Below, in pieces: positions 48,766-61,099 of a DNA stretch of 62,000 nt. The notes beneath the pieces were generated by a model that worked only from the letters and a program-made list of their open reading frames with translations, was not told the origin of the DNA and did not search any database. The stretch is from Prorocentrum cordatum. Its lineage: Eukaryota; Sar; Dinophyceae; Prorocentrales; Prorocentraceae. Each line of letters begins with the position of its first letter. Within the stretch, counting starts at the first letter, position 1. Both the position numbers and the translations under genes were made by a program. The stretch lies in the NCBI GenBank assembly GCA_963575745.1, contig CAUYUJ010011514.1, positions 1-62,000 on the forward strand, given 5' to 3'.

Positions 48766-48964
48766 CTTTAACTCTTTAGCTCTCCGCGAGCTCTCCGGGA
48801 ACTATAAGGGCCTCTGTGTCTTAATAGGAGCAGGCGCACTTTACTATCAAAGCACTTGGGGGAACCAACTGTTATGGCGACATGGAATGAATCAAGTTTA
48901 TTATTTTCGAGAAATCCTTCCAGAAGCTCTCTCTTCCGATTCTGAGCACTCTCAAGCGTGCAAG

Positions 48965-49226
48965 GAGCTCTACGAGATTCCCGGCGGTGACCAGGTTGAC
49001 GGTTCACCGCCGGCGCCATTCGCAGCGTGTCCGGGGCCGCTTCAGCGTGCCAGCACGCGCGCGGGCAGCTGTTCGGCACAGCAATCGGAAAATAATAATC
49101 GGGAGGGGTAGCTTGCAGTATCTAGATGCCCGAAATCGCTGTGCTACCAGAGCTGGGTCGAAAGAAACTGGCGCCGGCGGTGAACCGTCAACCTGGTCAC
49201 CGCCGGGAACCTCGTAGAGCTCCTAG
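48965..49226. repeat. Type A elements in opposite orientation
   Basis: 48965-49020 plus (GAGCTCTACGAGATTCCCGG, CGGTGACCAGGTTGACGG, TTCACCGCCGG) and 49167-49226 minus (GCCGGCGGTGAACCGTCAAC, CTGGTCACCGCCGGGAACCT). Together they form a large inverted repeat with 146 bases between. Confidence 0.9.
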
Positions 49227-49477
49227 CACGCGTAAGAGTGCTCAGCATCAAAAGAGAGGGCTTCTGGAATCATTTCTCGAAAAAGAAAACATGTTTTTTT
49301 TCATGTCGACATGAAGTTGGTTGCGCCAAGTGTTTTGATAGTAAAAGTGCATCTAGAGAGCTCATATTAAGACGGAGAGGCCCTCATAGTCGTTTACAGG
49401 TGCGAAAAATCTGCTTTCTTAAAATAAATGGTCAAATATCTTTCAAATATTTGCAAAACCACGCAAAAGTTACCACG

Positions 49478-49539
49478 CTGGGCGCCGGCGGTAAACCGTC
49501 AACCTTTGTTACCGCCGGGGGACTCGTAGAGCTTCCTGA
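49478..49539 (-). repeat. Type A hairpin element
   Basis: CTGGGCGCCGGCGGTAAACC, GTCAACCTTTGTTACCGCCG, GGGGACTCGTAGAGCTTCC. Followed by an A/GA-rich tract (49627-49721). Confidence 0.9.
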
Positions 49540-49626
49540 CAATATGAATGTGAGAAAAAATTCCAGGCTATTTTTTCAGCCAAAGCGATCTCAGACCTCT
49601 CAAGATGACTCTGACAAACAAACAAA

Positions 49627-49679
49627 CAAAAAAAAAAAAAAAAAAAAAGAAAGAAAGAAAGAAGAAGAAGAAGAAGAAG

Positions 49680-49711
<32 letters not shown>

Positions 49712-49721
49712 AAAAAAAAAA
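49627..49721. repeat. A-rich tract with AAG repeats
   Basis: AAAC and AAAG/AAGAAG microsatellites within two long A runs. Poly-Lys and poly-Phe frames here are artefacts. Confidence 0.95.
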
Positions 49722-49739
49722 TTTGGCAACCCAGCTCGA

Positions 49740-51030
49740 TTATCAAACCGAGTCCAGACCTCTGAACGCGACAGACGGACACGTCTGATGTCTGCGAATC
49801 GGCTCCTGTAATTACCAGCCCTGCAGCCCCCCACAAGCCCAGTTAAGTGCAGAAAACCGACAGCAGCTCGCAGGATGACTTGAATAATACAATAGCTTCG
49901 CGGACCTAGTGCAAGCAGCAGACCGAGTTCCGAGCTCTAGATTCGCAGAGGGACGCGCCTGACGTCTCCAAATCGATTTCTGTGACCATCAGCTGTAGCC
50001 CTTCCCCGCGCGAGTTAAGCGCAGAAAGACGAGAGCACTTCTCAAGATGATTCGAACAATACGAATAGTTTTTGCGAACCTAACCTAGCTCGGGCAGCAG
50101 GCCGAGTTCAGAGCTCTCGATTGAACAGACGAACGCGCCTGATGATTTCCTATAGATTTCTGTGAATATGAGCTCTGTAACTGCCCTACAGCTCGAGTTA
50201 GGTACAGAAAACCGACAGCGCTGCTACGATGACTCGAATAATACGAATAGGTTTGCGGACCTAGCTCGGCTAGCAGACCGAGTTCAGACCTCTGGGTTCA
50301 ACAGGCGAACGCGCCTAATCATTCTGATCGATTAGCTGTGCTTACCAGCTCTGTAGCTGCCCTATAGCTCGAGTTATGTTCAGAAAACCGACAGAGCGTA
50401 TCAAGATGACTCGAAACAGGCCGATCCGCCAGGACCTTTTTCGATAGTAATACCCACCCGATCGAGCTGATATCAAGATGGCGAGCCGCAGTAAGATCAT
50501 AGATCACGGGAAACATATTTGAGCTCTAACGAATGGTCAGATTTCGAGAACATAATTTTCAACCGAGCCAAAGTTGTGAAAAGTTCAGTCGAGATTTTTC
50601 GAGCCACCTGGGCGCCGGCGGAAGGTAAACCGTCAACCTTTCTTACCGCCGGGTGACTCGTAGAGCTTCCTGACAAAATATAATGTGAAAAATGCAGAGA
50701 ATAGATAGTTTTTCAGCCCGAGCGATTTGAGACCTCTCGATGGAACAGCCGAGCCCCCCCGATGCTTCTGGACTGTCTTCTTTACGAGCTCTGTAGCCCT
50801 CCTACAGCCCGAGTTACGTGCGCTGATCAACAGCCTCAAAGATGACTCGAACAATACGAATAGTTTTCGCAGACCTAGCTTCGGGCAGAAGGACAGAGTT
50901 GCGGAGCTCAACAATTCGAAAGGCGGACGCCGCTGATGTCTCCGAATCCGATCCAGGATCACCAGCCATGAAGCCCCCCTACAGCCCAAGTAAGTGCAGA
51001 AAACCGACCCAGCACCCTCTCCCCAAGATG
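49740..51030 (-). repeat. 178-bp satellite, minus-oriented array
   Basis: About six units of the minus sense (AGACCGAGTTC, AGCTCGAGTTA, AAACCGACAGC), with a reverse conserved block at about 50408-50525 and a type A element at 50606-50672. The array ends abruptly at about 51030, where the plus-oriented array starts with the conserved block. Confidence 0.88.
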
Positions 51031-51930
51031 TTAGAGCTCTAGTATTTTTTCCCATGATATTCGATCTTATTCCCGCTCGCCATCTTGATCTCAGCTCGAT
51101 CGGGTAACTTTGAAGGCCAAAAAGCAGGCAGGCGGGAACGGCCGTTTCGAGTCATCTTGGTACGCGCTGTCGGTTTTCTCAAGATAACTCGAGCTTCAGG
51201 ACACTACAGAGCTGGTCAGCACAGCTAATGCATTCAGAATGATCAGGCGCGTCCGCCTGTTGAATCCAGAGGTCTGAACTCGGTCTGCTAGCCGAGCTAG
51301 GGTCGGAAACCTATTCGTATTATTCGAGTCATTGTAGCAGACGCTCTCGGTTTTTCGTACTTAACTCGAGCTATAGGGCAGCCACAGAGCTCATACGAAC
51401 AGAAATCGATTGAGAATATCAGGCGCGTTCGTCTGTTGCATCAAGAGCTCTGAAACCAGCCTTCTTCCCGAGCTAGGTTCGCGAACCCATTCGTATTGTT
51501 CGAGTCATCTTGAGAGTGCTCTCGGTTTTCTGTACATAAATCGTACTGGGGGAGGGCTATAGCTCTTCTGGTCATAGGTCGATTTCGAGACATCAGGCGC
51601 GTCCGTTCGTCGAACCGATCGCTCGAAACTCGGTCTGCTGCTCGAACAGAATCTGCGAAACTATTGTATTATTCGAGTCATTCTCAGAGGTACTCTCGGT
51701 TTTCTGCACTTAACTCATACTGTATGGGCTGCAGAGCTGGTAATCACAGAAATCGATCCGCAGACATAAGACACGTCCGCCTGTCGCATTCAGAGGTCTG
51801 AACTCGGTTTCATACTCGAGCTCGTTGGAAAACTGTTTGTTTGTTTTGTTAGAGTCATCTTTGGAGGTTCAGAATCGCTTGGGCTCAAAAACTGGTCGTT
51901 CTCTGAAATTCGTTCCACCTTATATATTGT

Positions 51931-51993
51931 CAGGAAGCTCTACGAGTCCCCCGGCGGTAAGAAAGGTTGACGGTTTACCGCCGGCGCCCAGTT
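51931..51993 (+). repeat. Type A element, GTAA subfamily
   Basis: GGAAGCTCTACGAGTCCCCC, GGCGGTAAGAAAGGTTGACGG, TTTACCGCCGGCGCCCAGTT. Near-identical copies: 54459-54521, 56647-56709, 57974-58036, 59131-59194 and 60059-60121; 55437-55497 has lost part of the left arm. Arms: CCGGCGGTAA and TTACCGCCGG. Confidence 0.93.
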
Positions 51994-52237
51994 TAGGTGA
52001 TTTTGCGATTTTTTGAAATATATTTGACAATTCATTTTGAGAAAGCAGATTTTTACGCCAAGCATTAGGGTATAAACTTTGTTTCCTCAGCAGCTCAGCT
52101 CTCTAGAGGCAGTTTTAGTATCAGTTGACTTCCGGGAACCGACTTCATGTTGACTCCGAAAAAATCTCAATTTTACGTTTTTCTGGAAAAGCTCCCATAA
52201 GCTCTTCGGTTTGATTCTGAGCTTTCTCACGTGCAAG

Positions 52238-52296
52238 GAGCTCTACGAGGTTCCCGGCGGTGACCAGGTTGACGGTTCACCGCCGGCGCCAGTTGG
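52238..52296 (+). repeat. Type A element, GTGA subfamily
   Basis: GAGCTCTACGAGGTTCCCGG, CGGTGACCAGGTTGACGG, TTCACCGCCGGCGCCAGTT; arms CCGGCGGTGA and TCACCGCCGG. Other copies: 52585-52643, 53019-53077 and 60904-60962. Preceded each time by a CACTCTTACGCGTG-like segment and followed by family D. Confidence 0.93.
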
Positions 52297-52675
52297 TCGG
52301 ACCGGCCAGCACGGACAACGTTATAAAGTGGGGTTTTGTGATTTTATCTGAAGATATTTGGGGGGGGGGAACCCATTTATTTTGTGAAAGCAGATTTTTC
52401 GCACCTGTAGATGATTATGAGGGCCTCAGCGTCTTAATATGAGCTCTCTACATGCACTTTTACTATCAAAACACTTGGCGAAACCAACTATATGTCGACG
52501 TGAAAAAAAATCATGTTTTCTCTTTTCCGAGAAATTCTTCCAGAAGCTCCCTCTTTTCATACTGAGCACTCTTACGCGTGTTAGGAGCTCTACGAGGTTC
52601 CCGGCGGTGACCAGGTTGACGATTCACCGCCGGCGCCAGTTGGCCCACCCGGCCAGAAAGGACAAAGTGGTAACT

Positions 52676-52762
52676 TACCTCGTAGAGCTCTTCGTCATCG
52701 ATGAGCTAGAGGAATTCCGGCGCAGGGTGGAGCTAGTTGGCCGACCCGGCCAGAACGGACAA
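52676..52762 (+). repeat. Type B terminal-repeat element
   Basis: TACCTCGTAGAGCTCTTCGT, CATCGATGAGCTAGAGGAAT, TCCGGCGCAGGGTGGAGCTA, GTTGGCCGACCCGGCC. It interrupts the family-D segment that otherwise follows type A directly (compare 52620-52680 with 52740-52800). Confidence 0.88.
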
Positions 52763-55700
52763 AGTGATAACTTTTGGGTGGTTTTGCAATTTTTTGAAAG
52801 ATATTTGACCATTTATTTTCAGAAAGCAGATTTTTCGCACCTGTAGACGACTATGAGGGCCTCTGCGTCTTAATATGAGCTCTGTAGATGCGCTTTTACT
52901 ATCAAAACACTTGGCGAAACCAACTTCATGTCGACATGGAAAAAATGACGTTTTCTTATTTTCGAGAAATGCTTCCAGAAGCCCTCTCTTTTGATGCTGA
53001 GCACTCTCACGCGTGCCAGGAGCTCTACGAGGTTCCCGGCGGTGTCCAGGTTGACGGTTCACCGCCGGCGCCAGTTTGAGTGGTTTTGCGATTTTTTGAA
53101 AGATATTTGACAATTCATTTTGAAAAAGCAGATTTTTACGCCGAGCATTGGCATATGAACTTCACTCTGACAGCAGCTCAGCTCTCTCGATGCATTTTTG
53201 CATGAGCTGACTTCCGGGAACTGAGCGAACATCAACATCGAAAAAAATCGAATTTCAAGATTTTCGAAAAATCTTCATTTTTTTGACCTATCTTATGGTT
53301 TTTGGTTTTGTATACTAACAGTTATAGATCGTTTCCCCTGTGTGGAGAAGTGGAGCTGTGGATTCTCTGCGAGTATCTAGAGGTCACCCAAAACCTCGCG
53401 TCCCGGTGATCCAGGTTGCGGTTTCACCGCCGGCGCCTGTAGTGGAAGCTAAGGCAATTCGGCGCGCCCCAGAGCTAGTTGGCAAGAAAAATCTCGACGG
53501 ACCTTTTGCTGACTTTTGGTCGGTTGAAAATTTTGTTCTCAAAATTTGACAATTCGTTAGAGCTCTAGTATTTTTTTACATGATATTCGATCTTATTCCC
53601 GCTCGCCATCTTGATCTCAGCTCGATCAGGTAACTTTGAAGGCCAAAAAGCGCACGGGCGGGAACGGCCGTTTCGAGTCATCTTGATACGTGCTGTCGGT
53701 TTTCGCAAGATAACTCGAGCTTCAGAACAACTACAGAGCTGGTAAGCACAGCTAATGCATGCAGAATGATTAGGCGCGTTCGCCTGTTGAATCCAGCGGT
53801 CTGAACTCGGTCTGCTAGCCGAGCTAGGGTCGCAAACCTATTCGTATTATTGGAGTTATTGTAGCAGACGCTCTCGGTTTTTCGAATTTAACTCGAGCTG
53901 TAGGGCAGCCACAGAGCTGATAATCACAGAAATCGATTGAGAATCATCAGGCGCGTTCGTCTGTTGAATCGAGAGCTCTGAACTCGGCCTGCTCCCCGAG
54001 CTAGATTCGCGAACCTATTGGTATTGTTCGAGTCATCTTGAGAAGTGCTCTCGGTTTTCTGTACTTAAATCGTGCTGGGGAGGGCAACAGTGCGGCTGGT
54101 CACATGAATCGATTTCGAGACATCAGGCGCGCGTTCGTCGCCGAGAGCTCAGAACTCGGCCTGCTGCTCGAACGAGATCCGCGAAACCGTTGTATTATTC
54201 GAGTCCTCCTCAGAGGTACTCTCGGTTTTCTGCACTTAACTCAGGCTGTATGGGGAGCTGCAGAGCTGGTAATCACAGGAATCGATCCGCAGACATCAGA
54301 CGCGTCCGCCTGTCGCATTCAGAGGTCTGAACTCGGTCTCATACTCGAGCTGAATTGGAAAACTGTTCGTTTGTTTTGTTAGAGTCATCCTGAGAGGTCT
54401 ATAATCGCTTGGGCTGCAAAACTAGTCGTTCTCTGAATTTTTTTCCACATAATATATTGTCAGGAAGCTCTACGAGTCACCCGGCGGTAAGAAAGGTTGA
54501 TGGTTTACCGCCGGCGCCCTGTTTGCTGACTTTTTGCTCGGTTGAAAATTTCGTTCTCGAAATTTGAACATTCGTTAGAGCTCTAGTATTTTTTTTCCCG
54601 TGATATTCGATCTTATTCCCGCTCGCCATCTTGATCTCAGCTCGATCGGGTAACTTTGAAGGCCAAAAAGCTCGGTGGCGGGAACGGCCGTTTCGAGTCA
54701 TCTTGATACGCGCTGTCGGTTTTCTGAACATAACTCGAGCTCTAGGGCAGCTACAGAGCTGGTAAGCACAGCTAATGCATGCAGAATGATCAGGCGCGTT
54801 CGGCTGTTGAACCCAGAGGTCTGAACTCGGTCTGTCAGCCGAGCTAGGTCCGCAAACCTGTTTTTATTATTCGAGTCAACTCGATACGCGTTGTCGGTAT
54901 TTTCTACTTAACTCGAATTGTAGGGCAGCTACAGTGCACGTGAGCACTGCTACCGCGCTCAGAATCATCAGAAGCGTTCGCCTGTTGAATCCATAGGTCT
55001 AAACTCTGTCTGCTAGCCGAGCTAGGTCCGCAAACCTATTCGTATTATTCGAGTCAACTTGATACGCGTTGTCGGTACTCAACTCGCGCTGTAGGGCAGC
55101 TACAGTGCTGGTAAGCACTGTAGCTTCCCAGCACGTTCGGGCGCTCAGAATCATCAGGCGCGTTCGTCTGTTGAATCCAGAGCTCTGAACTCGGTCTGTT
55201 GCGCGATCCAGAATCACGATACTGTTTGTATTCCTCCAGTCATCTTGAGAGCTACTGTCGGCGTTCTGCACTTAACTCGGGCTGTAGGGAGGCTGCAGGC
55301 CGGATATTAGAGGGATCGATTCGGAGACATCAGACGCGTCCGTCTGTCGCATTTAGAAGTCTCAACCCGGTCTGATACTCGAGTTGGGCTGAAAAACTAT
55401 TCGTTCTCTGCAATTTTTGCCGACAGTATATGTTGTCAGGAAGCTCTACGAGTCCCCCGGTTTAAGAAAGGTTGACGGTTTACGCCGGCGCCAGTTATTC
55501 CGGCGCGCCCCAGAGCTAGTTGCAAGAAAAATCTCGACGAATCTTTTGAAATCGTTGAATAAGCCATGAAAATAAATCTAGAGCTCTCCCTTGGCAAGTT
55601 TTTGCTGGAAGCTAAGAGTAATTCCGGCGCGCTGGAGAGCTAGTTGGCAAGAAAAATCTCGACGGACCTTTTGGTGACTTTTTCCCGGATAGCTCCTTGA

Positions 55701-58700
55701 GAGCTGTTTCAGATAAGAATGGTCGGTTGAAAATTTTGTTCTCAAAATTTGACAATTCGTTGGAGCTCTAGTATTTTTTCCCATGATATTCGATCTTATT
55801 CCGCTCGCCATCTTGATCTCAGCTCGATCGGGTAACTTTGAAGGCCAAAAAGCGCACGGGCGGGAACGGCCGTTTCGAGTCATCTTGATAGGCGCTGTCG
55901 GTTTTCTCAAGATAACTCGAGCTTCAGGACACCTACAGAGCTGGTCAGCACAGCTAATGCGTTCAGAATGATCAGGCGCGTTCGCCTGTTGAATCCAGAG
56001 GTCGACAATAGTCGCAAACCTATTCGTATTATTCGAGTTATTGTAGCAGACGCTCTCGGTTTTTCGTACTTAACTCGATCTGTAGGGCAGCCACAGAGCT
56101 GATAATCACAGAAATCGATTGAGAATTATCAGGCGCGTTCGTCTGTTGAATCAAGAGCTCTGAACTCGGCCTGCTCCCCGAGCTAGGTTCGCGAAACTAT
56201 TGGTATTGTTCGAGTCATCTTGAGAAGTGCTCTCGGTTTTCTGTACTTAAATCGTGCTGGGGGAGGGCTACAGTGCTGCTGGTCACATGAATCGATTTCG
56301 AGACATCAGGCGCGTCCGTTCGTCGAACCGAGAGCTCGGAACTCGGTCTGGCACTCGAACGAGATCCGCGAAACTGTTGTATTATTCGAGTCATCCTGAG
56401 AGGTACTCTCGGTTTTCTGCACTTAACTCAGGCTGTATGGGGGGCTGCAGAGCTGTTAATCACAGGAATCGATCCGCAGACATCAGACGCGTCCGCCTGT
56501 CGCATTCAGAGGTCTGAACTCGGTTTCATACTCGAGCTCGATTGGAAAACTGTTCGTTTGTTTTGTTAGAGTCATCTTGAGAGGTCTATAATCGCTTGGG
56601 CTGAAAAACTAGTCGTTCTCTGAATTTTTTTCCACATTATATATTGTCAGGAAGCTCTACGAGTCCCCCGGCGGTAAGAAAGGTTGACGGTTTACCGCCG
56701 GCGCCCAGTTTCGTTCTGAGTAATTCCGGCGCGCTGGAGAGCTAGTAACTCGTAGAGCTTCCCTTAGCAAGTTATTGCTGGAAGCTTAAGAGTAATTCCG
56801 GAGCGCTGGAGAGCTAGTTGGCAAGAAAAATCTCGACGGACATTTTGGTGACTTTTGGTCGGTTGAAAATTTTGTTCTCGAAATTTGACAATTCGTTTGA
56901 GCTCTAGTATTTTTTCCCGTGATATTCGATCTTATTCCCGCTCGCCATCTTGATCTCAGCTCGATCGGGTAACTTTGAAGGCCAAAAAGCGTCCCGGCGG
57001 GAACAACCGTTTCGAGTCATCTTGATACGCGCTGTTGGTATTTTGTATTCAACTCGAGCTTCAGGGCAGCTTCTGAGCTGGTAAGCACAGCTATCGCACT
57101 CAGAATTATCAGGCGCGTTCGCCTGTTGAATCCAGAGGTCTGAACTCGGTCTGCCAGCCGAGCTAGGTCCGCAAACCTATTCGTATTCTTCGAGTCATCT
57201 TGATAGACGCTCTCGGTTTTATGTACTTAACTCGAGCTTTAGGGCAGCTAGAGTGCTGCTCGTAAGCACACCTATCGCACTCAGAATCATCACGCGCGTT
57301 CGCCTGTTCAATCCAGAGGTCTGAACTCGGTCTGCTAGCCGAGCTAGGTCTGCAAACCTATTCGTATTATTCGAGTCATCTTGATAGACGCTCTCGGTTT
57401 TCTGTACTTAATTCGAGCTGTAGAGCAGCTACAGGGCTCATTGTGACAGACATCGATGGGGAATCATCAGTCGCGTTCGTCTATTGAACCGAGAGCTCTG
57501 AACTCGGCCTGCTGCCCGAGCTAGGTTCGCGAAACTATTCGTATTGTCCGAATCATCTTGAGTAGTGCTCTCAATTTTCTGCACTCAACTCGTGCTGGGG
57601 GAGGGCTACAGTGCTGCAGGTCACATATATCGATTTGCACACATCAGGCGCGTCTTTCGGTCGATTCCAGAGCTCGGAACTCGGTCTGCTGCTCGAACTA
57701 GGTTCGCAAAACTATTATATTATTCGAGTCGATACTGTCTGTTTTCTGCACTTAACTCGGGCTGTAGGGGGGCTTTAGGGCTGGAATCACATGAGTGGGT
57801 TGGCAGACATCAGACGCGCCCGCCTGTCGCATTCAGAGGTCTGAACTCGGTTTGATACTCGAACTGGGTTGCGAAACTGGTTGTTTTTTGTTAGCGTTAT
57901 CTTGAGAGGTCTGAAATCGCTTGGGCTTGAGAAATAGTCGTTCTTTGGAGATTTTTCCCACAGTATATATTGTCAGGAAGCTCTACGAGTCCCCCGGCGG
58001 TAAGAAAGGTTGACGGTTTACCGCCGGCGCCCAGTTGGCAAGAAAAATCTCGACGGACCTTTTGATGACTTTTGGTCGGTTGAAAATTTTGTTCTCGAAA
58101 TTTGACAATTCGTTAGAGCTCTTGTATTTTTTCCCATGATATTCGATCTTATTCCCGCTCGCCATCTTGATCTCAGCTCGATCGGGTAACTTTGAAGGCC
58201 AAAAAGCAGGCAGGCGGGAACGGCCGTTTCGAGTCATCTTGATACGTGTTGTCGGTATTTTGTACTTAACTCGAGCAGTAGGGCAGCTACAGAGCTGATA
58301 AGCACACCTATCGCACTCAGAATCATCAGGGCGCGTTCGCCTTTTGAATCGATAGGTCTGAACTCGGTCTGCTAGCCGAGCTAGGTCCGCAAACCTATTC
58401 GTATTATTCGAGTCAACTTGATACGCGTTGTCGGTATTTTCTACTTAACTCGAGCTGTAGGGCAGTTACAGTGCTGGTAAGCACACCTGGCTAACAGACA
58501 GCAGACCGAGTTCGATGCTGAATCGATAGGTCTGAACTCGGTCTGCTAGCCGAGCTAGGTCCGCAAACCTATTCGTATTATTCGAGTCAACTTGATACGC
58601 GTTGTCGGTATTTTCTACTTAACTCGAGCTGTAGGGCAGCTGCAGTGCTGGTAAGTAAGCACGCCTATCGCTCTCAGAATCATCAGCTGCGTTCGCCTGT

Positions 58701-60284
58701 TGAATCCATAGGTCTGAACTCGGTCTGCTAGCCGAGCTACGTCCGCAAACCTATTCGTATTATTCGAGTCAACTTGATACGCGTGGTGGGTATTTTGTAC
58801 TTAATTCGAGATGCAGGGCAGCTACAGTGCTGGTAAGCACATCTATCGCTCTCAGAATCATCAGGCGCGCTCGTCTGCCTGTTGGATCCAGAGCTCGGAA
58901 CTCGGTCTGCTGCCCAAATTAGATCGGCACAACTTCTATATTGTTCGAGATTCTCAAAAGTGCTGTCGCTTTTCTGCACCTACCTCGGGCCTCTAGGGGG
59001 GCGGCAGGGCTGGTAATGACAGAAGTTGATTCGCAGACATCAGACGCGTCCGCCTGTCGCATTCAGAGGTCAACAAATATTCACTTTAAGTCGGAATGTT
59101 GAATGCGCGGTTTTCTCAACTAACGTCAAGGTAGGAAGCTCTACGAGTCCCCGGCGGTAACCAAGGTTGACGGTTTACCGCCGGCGCCCAGTTTGCTCGG
59201 TTGAAAATTTCGTTCTCGAAATTTAACAATTCGTTTGAGCTCTAGTATTTTTTCCCGTGATATTCGATCTTATTCCCGCTCGCCATCTTGATCTCAGCTC
59301 GATTGGGTAACTTTGAAGGCCAAAAAGCACTGTGGCGGGAACGCCCGTTTCGAGTCATCTTGATACGCGCTGTCGGTTTTCTGAACATAACTCGAGCTCC
59401 AGGGCAGCTACAGAGCTGGTAAGCACAGCTAATGCAATGCAGAATGATCAGGCGCGATCGCCTGTTGAACCCAGAGGTCTGAACTGGTCTCCGAGTATCG
59501 ATTCTAGTCTGTGATTGTACCCGCCCTGCAGCAGAACCCCCTAAATCAGCCCGAGCTAAGTGCATCTTGATAGGCGCCCTCGGTTTTCTGTACCTAATCG
59601 AGCCGTAGCCAGCTACAGCTTCCAGTCTGTAAATCTATACAAATCAGTTAAGCCTTTGTTCGTTGAACAAGAGCAAGAACTTGGCCTGCTGCGAAGCTAG
59701 GTGCAAAACTATTCGTATAGTTCGAGTCATCCTGAGAAGTGCTGTCGGTATTGCTAGGGAGGCTACAGTGCTCCTGGGGACAGCAATCGATTTAGAGACA
59801 TCATCCGTCTGCAGAAACCAGAGCTCGGAACTTGTCTGCTGCCCGAATTTGGTCTGCAAAACTACTGTAATTGGAGTCATCCTGAGAGGTGCTGTCAGTT
59901 TTCTGCACTTAACTCGGGCTGTAGGGGGCTGCAGGGCTGGTAATGATAGAAGTCGACTCGCAGACAAGACGCGCCCGCCTGTCGCATTGAGAGGAAATAA
60001 AATATTTAATATGAGTCGGAATGTTGCTAGGTCCTCCGTGTTATCAACTTCAGTCGAGCTGGAAGCTCTACGAGTCTCCCGGCGGTAACCAAGGTTGACG
60101 GTTTACCGCCGGCGTCCAGTTATCAGGCGCTATCGAATCCAGAGAGCTCGGTCTGCTAGCCGAGCTAGGTCCACACACCTATTCGTATTATTCGAGTCAT
60201 CTTGACAGACACTCTCGGTTTTTTGTACTTAACTGTAGGGCAGCTACAAGGCTCCTGTCACAGACATCGATGGGGAAACATCAG

Positions 60285-60640
60285 TTGCGTTCGTAACTCG
60301 TAGAGCTTCCCTTAGCTAGTTATAGCTGGAAGCTTAAGAGTAATTCCGGGGAGCTGGAAAATAGTTGGCAAGAAAAATCTCGACGTTTCAAGTGACTTTT
60401 GGTCGGTTGAAAATACCTCGTAGCTTGGGCGGCGCCGGATGAGCTAGAGGAATTCCGGCGCGGGGTGGAGCTAGTTCTCGAGTTTACCCAACATCTCAAG
60501 TGTCCCGGAGTTGGGTGGTTTTGCAATTTTTTGAAAGATATTTGAAGCTCTACGAGTTTATTTACCTCGTAGAGCTCTTCGTTATCGATGAGCTAGAGGA
60601 ATTCCGGCGCGGGTGGAGCTAGTTGACCGACCCGGCCAGA
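60285..60640 (+). repeat. Type C and two type B elements in series
   Basis: Type C at 60294-60368; a damaged type B at 60415-60480 (CCTCGTAGCTTGGGCGGCGC) and a good type B at 60563-60640. They replace part of a higher-order unit and explain the long spacing (1.75 kb) between the conserved blocks at 59233 and 60985. Confidence 0.8.
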
Positions 60641-61099
60641 AAGGACAAAGTGGTAACTTTTGGGTGGTTTTGCAATTTTTTGAAAGATATTTGGCCATTC
60701 ATTTTGAGAAAGCAGATTTTTACTCCGAGCATTGGCATATAAACTTTGTTCCCTGAGCAGCTCAGCTCTCTAGAGCAATTTTCAGTTCCAGTTCACTTGG
60801 AGCAACCGACCACATGTTGAATCCGAAAAAATCTCAAGTTGAAGTTTTATAGAAACACCCAAAGAAGCTCTTCGCTTTCATCCTGAGCTGCCTCGCGGAT
60901 GCAATGAGCTCTACGAGGTTCCCGGCGGTGACCAGGTTGACGGTTCACCGCCGGCGCCAGTTTTGTTCTCGAAATTTGACCATTCGTTAGAGCTCTAGTA
61001 TTTTTTCTCATGATATTCGATCTTATTCCCGCTCGCCATCTTGATCTCAGCTCGATCGGGTAACTTTGAAGGCCAAAAAGCAGGCAGGCGGGAACGGCC

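Noticed and set aside
44813-60640. Peptide YLVELF.IDELEEFRRGVEL repeated in type B elements
   Set aside because: It follows from nucleotide conservation of the element; flanking frames stop and there is no start context.
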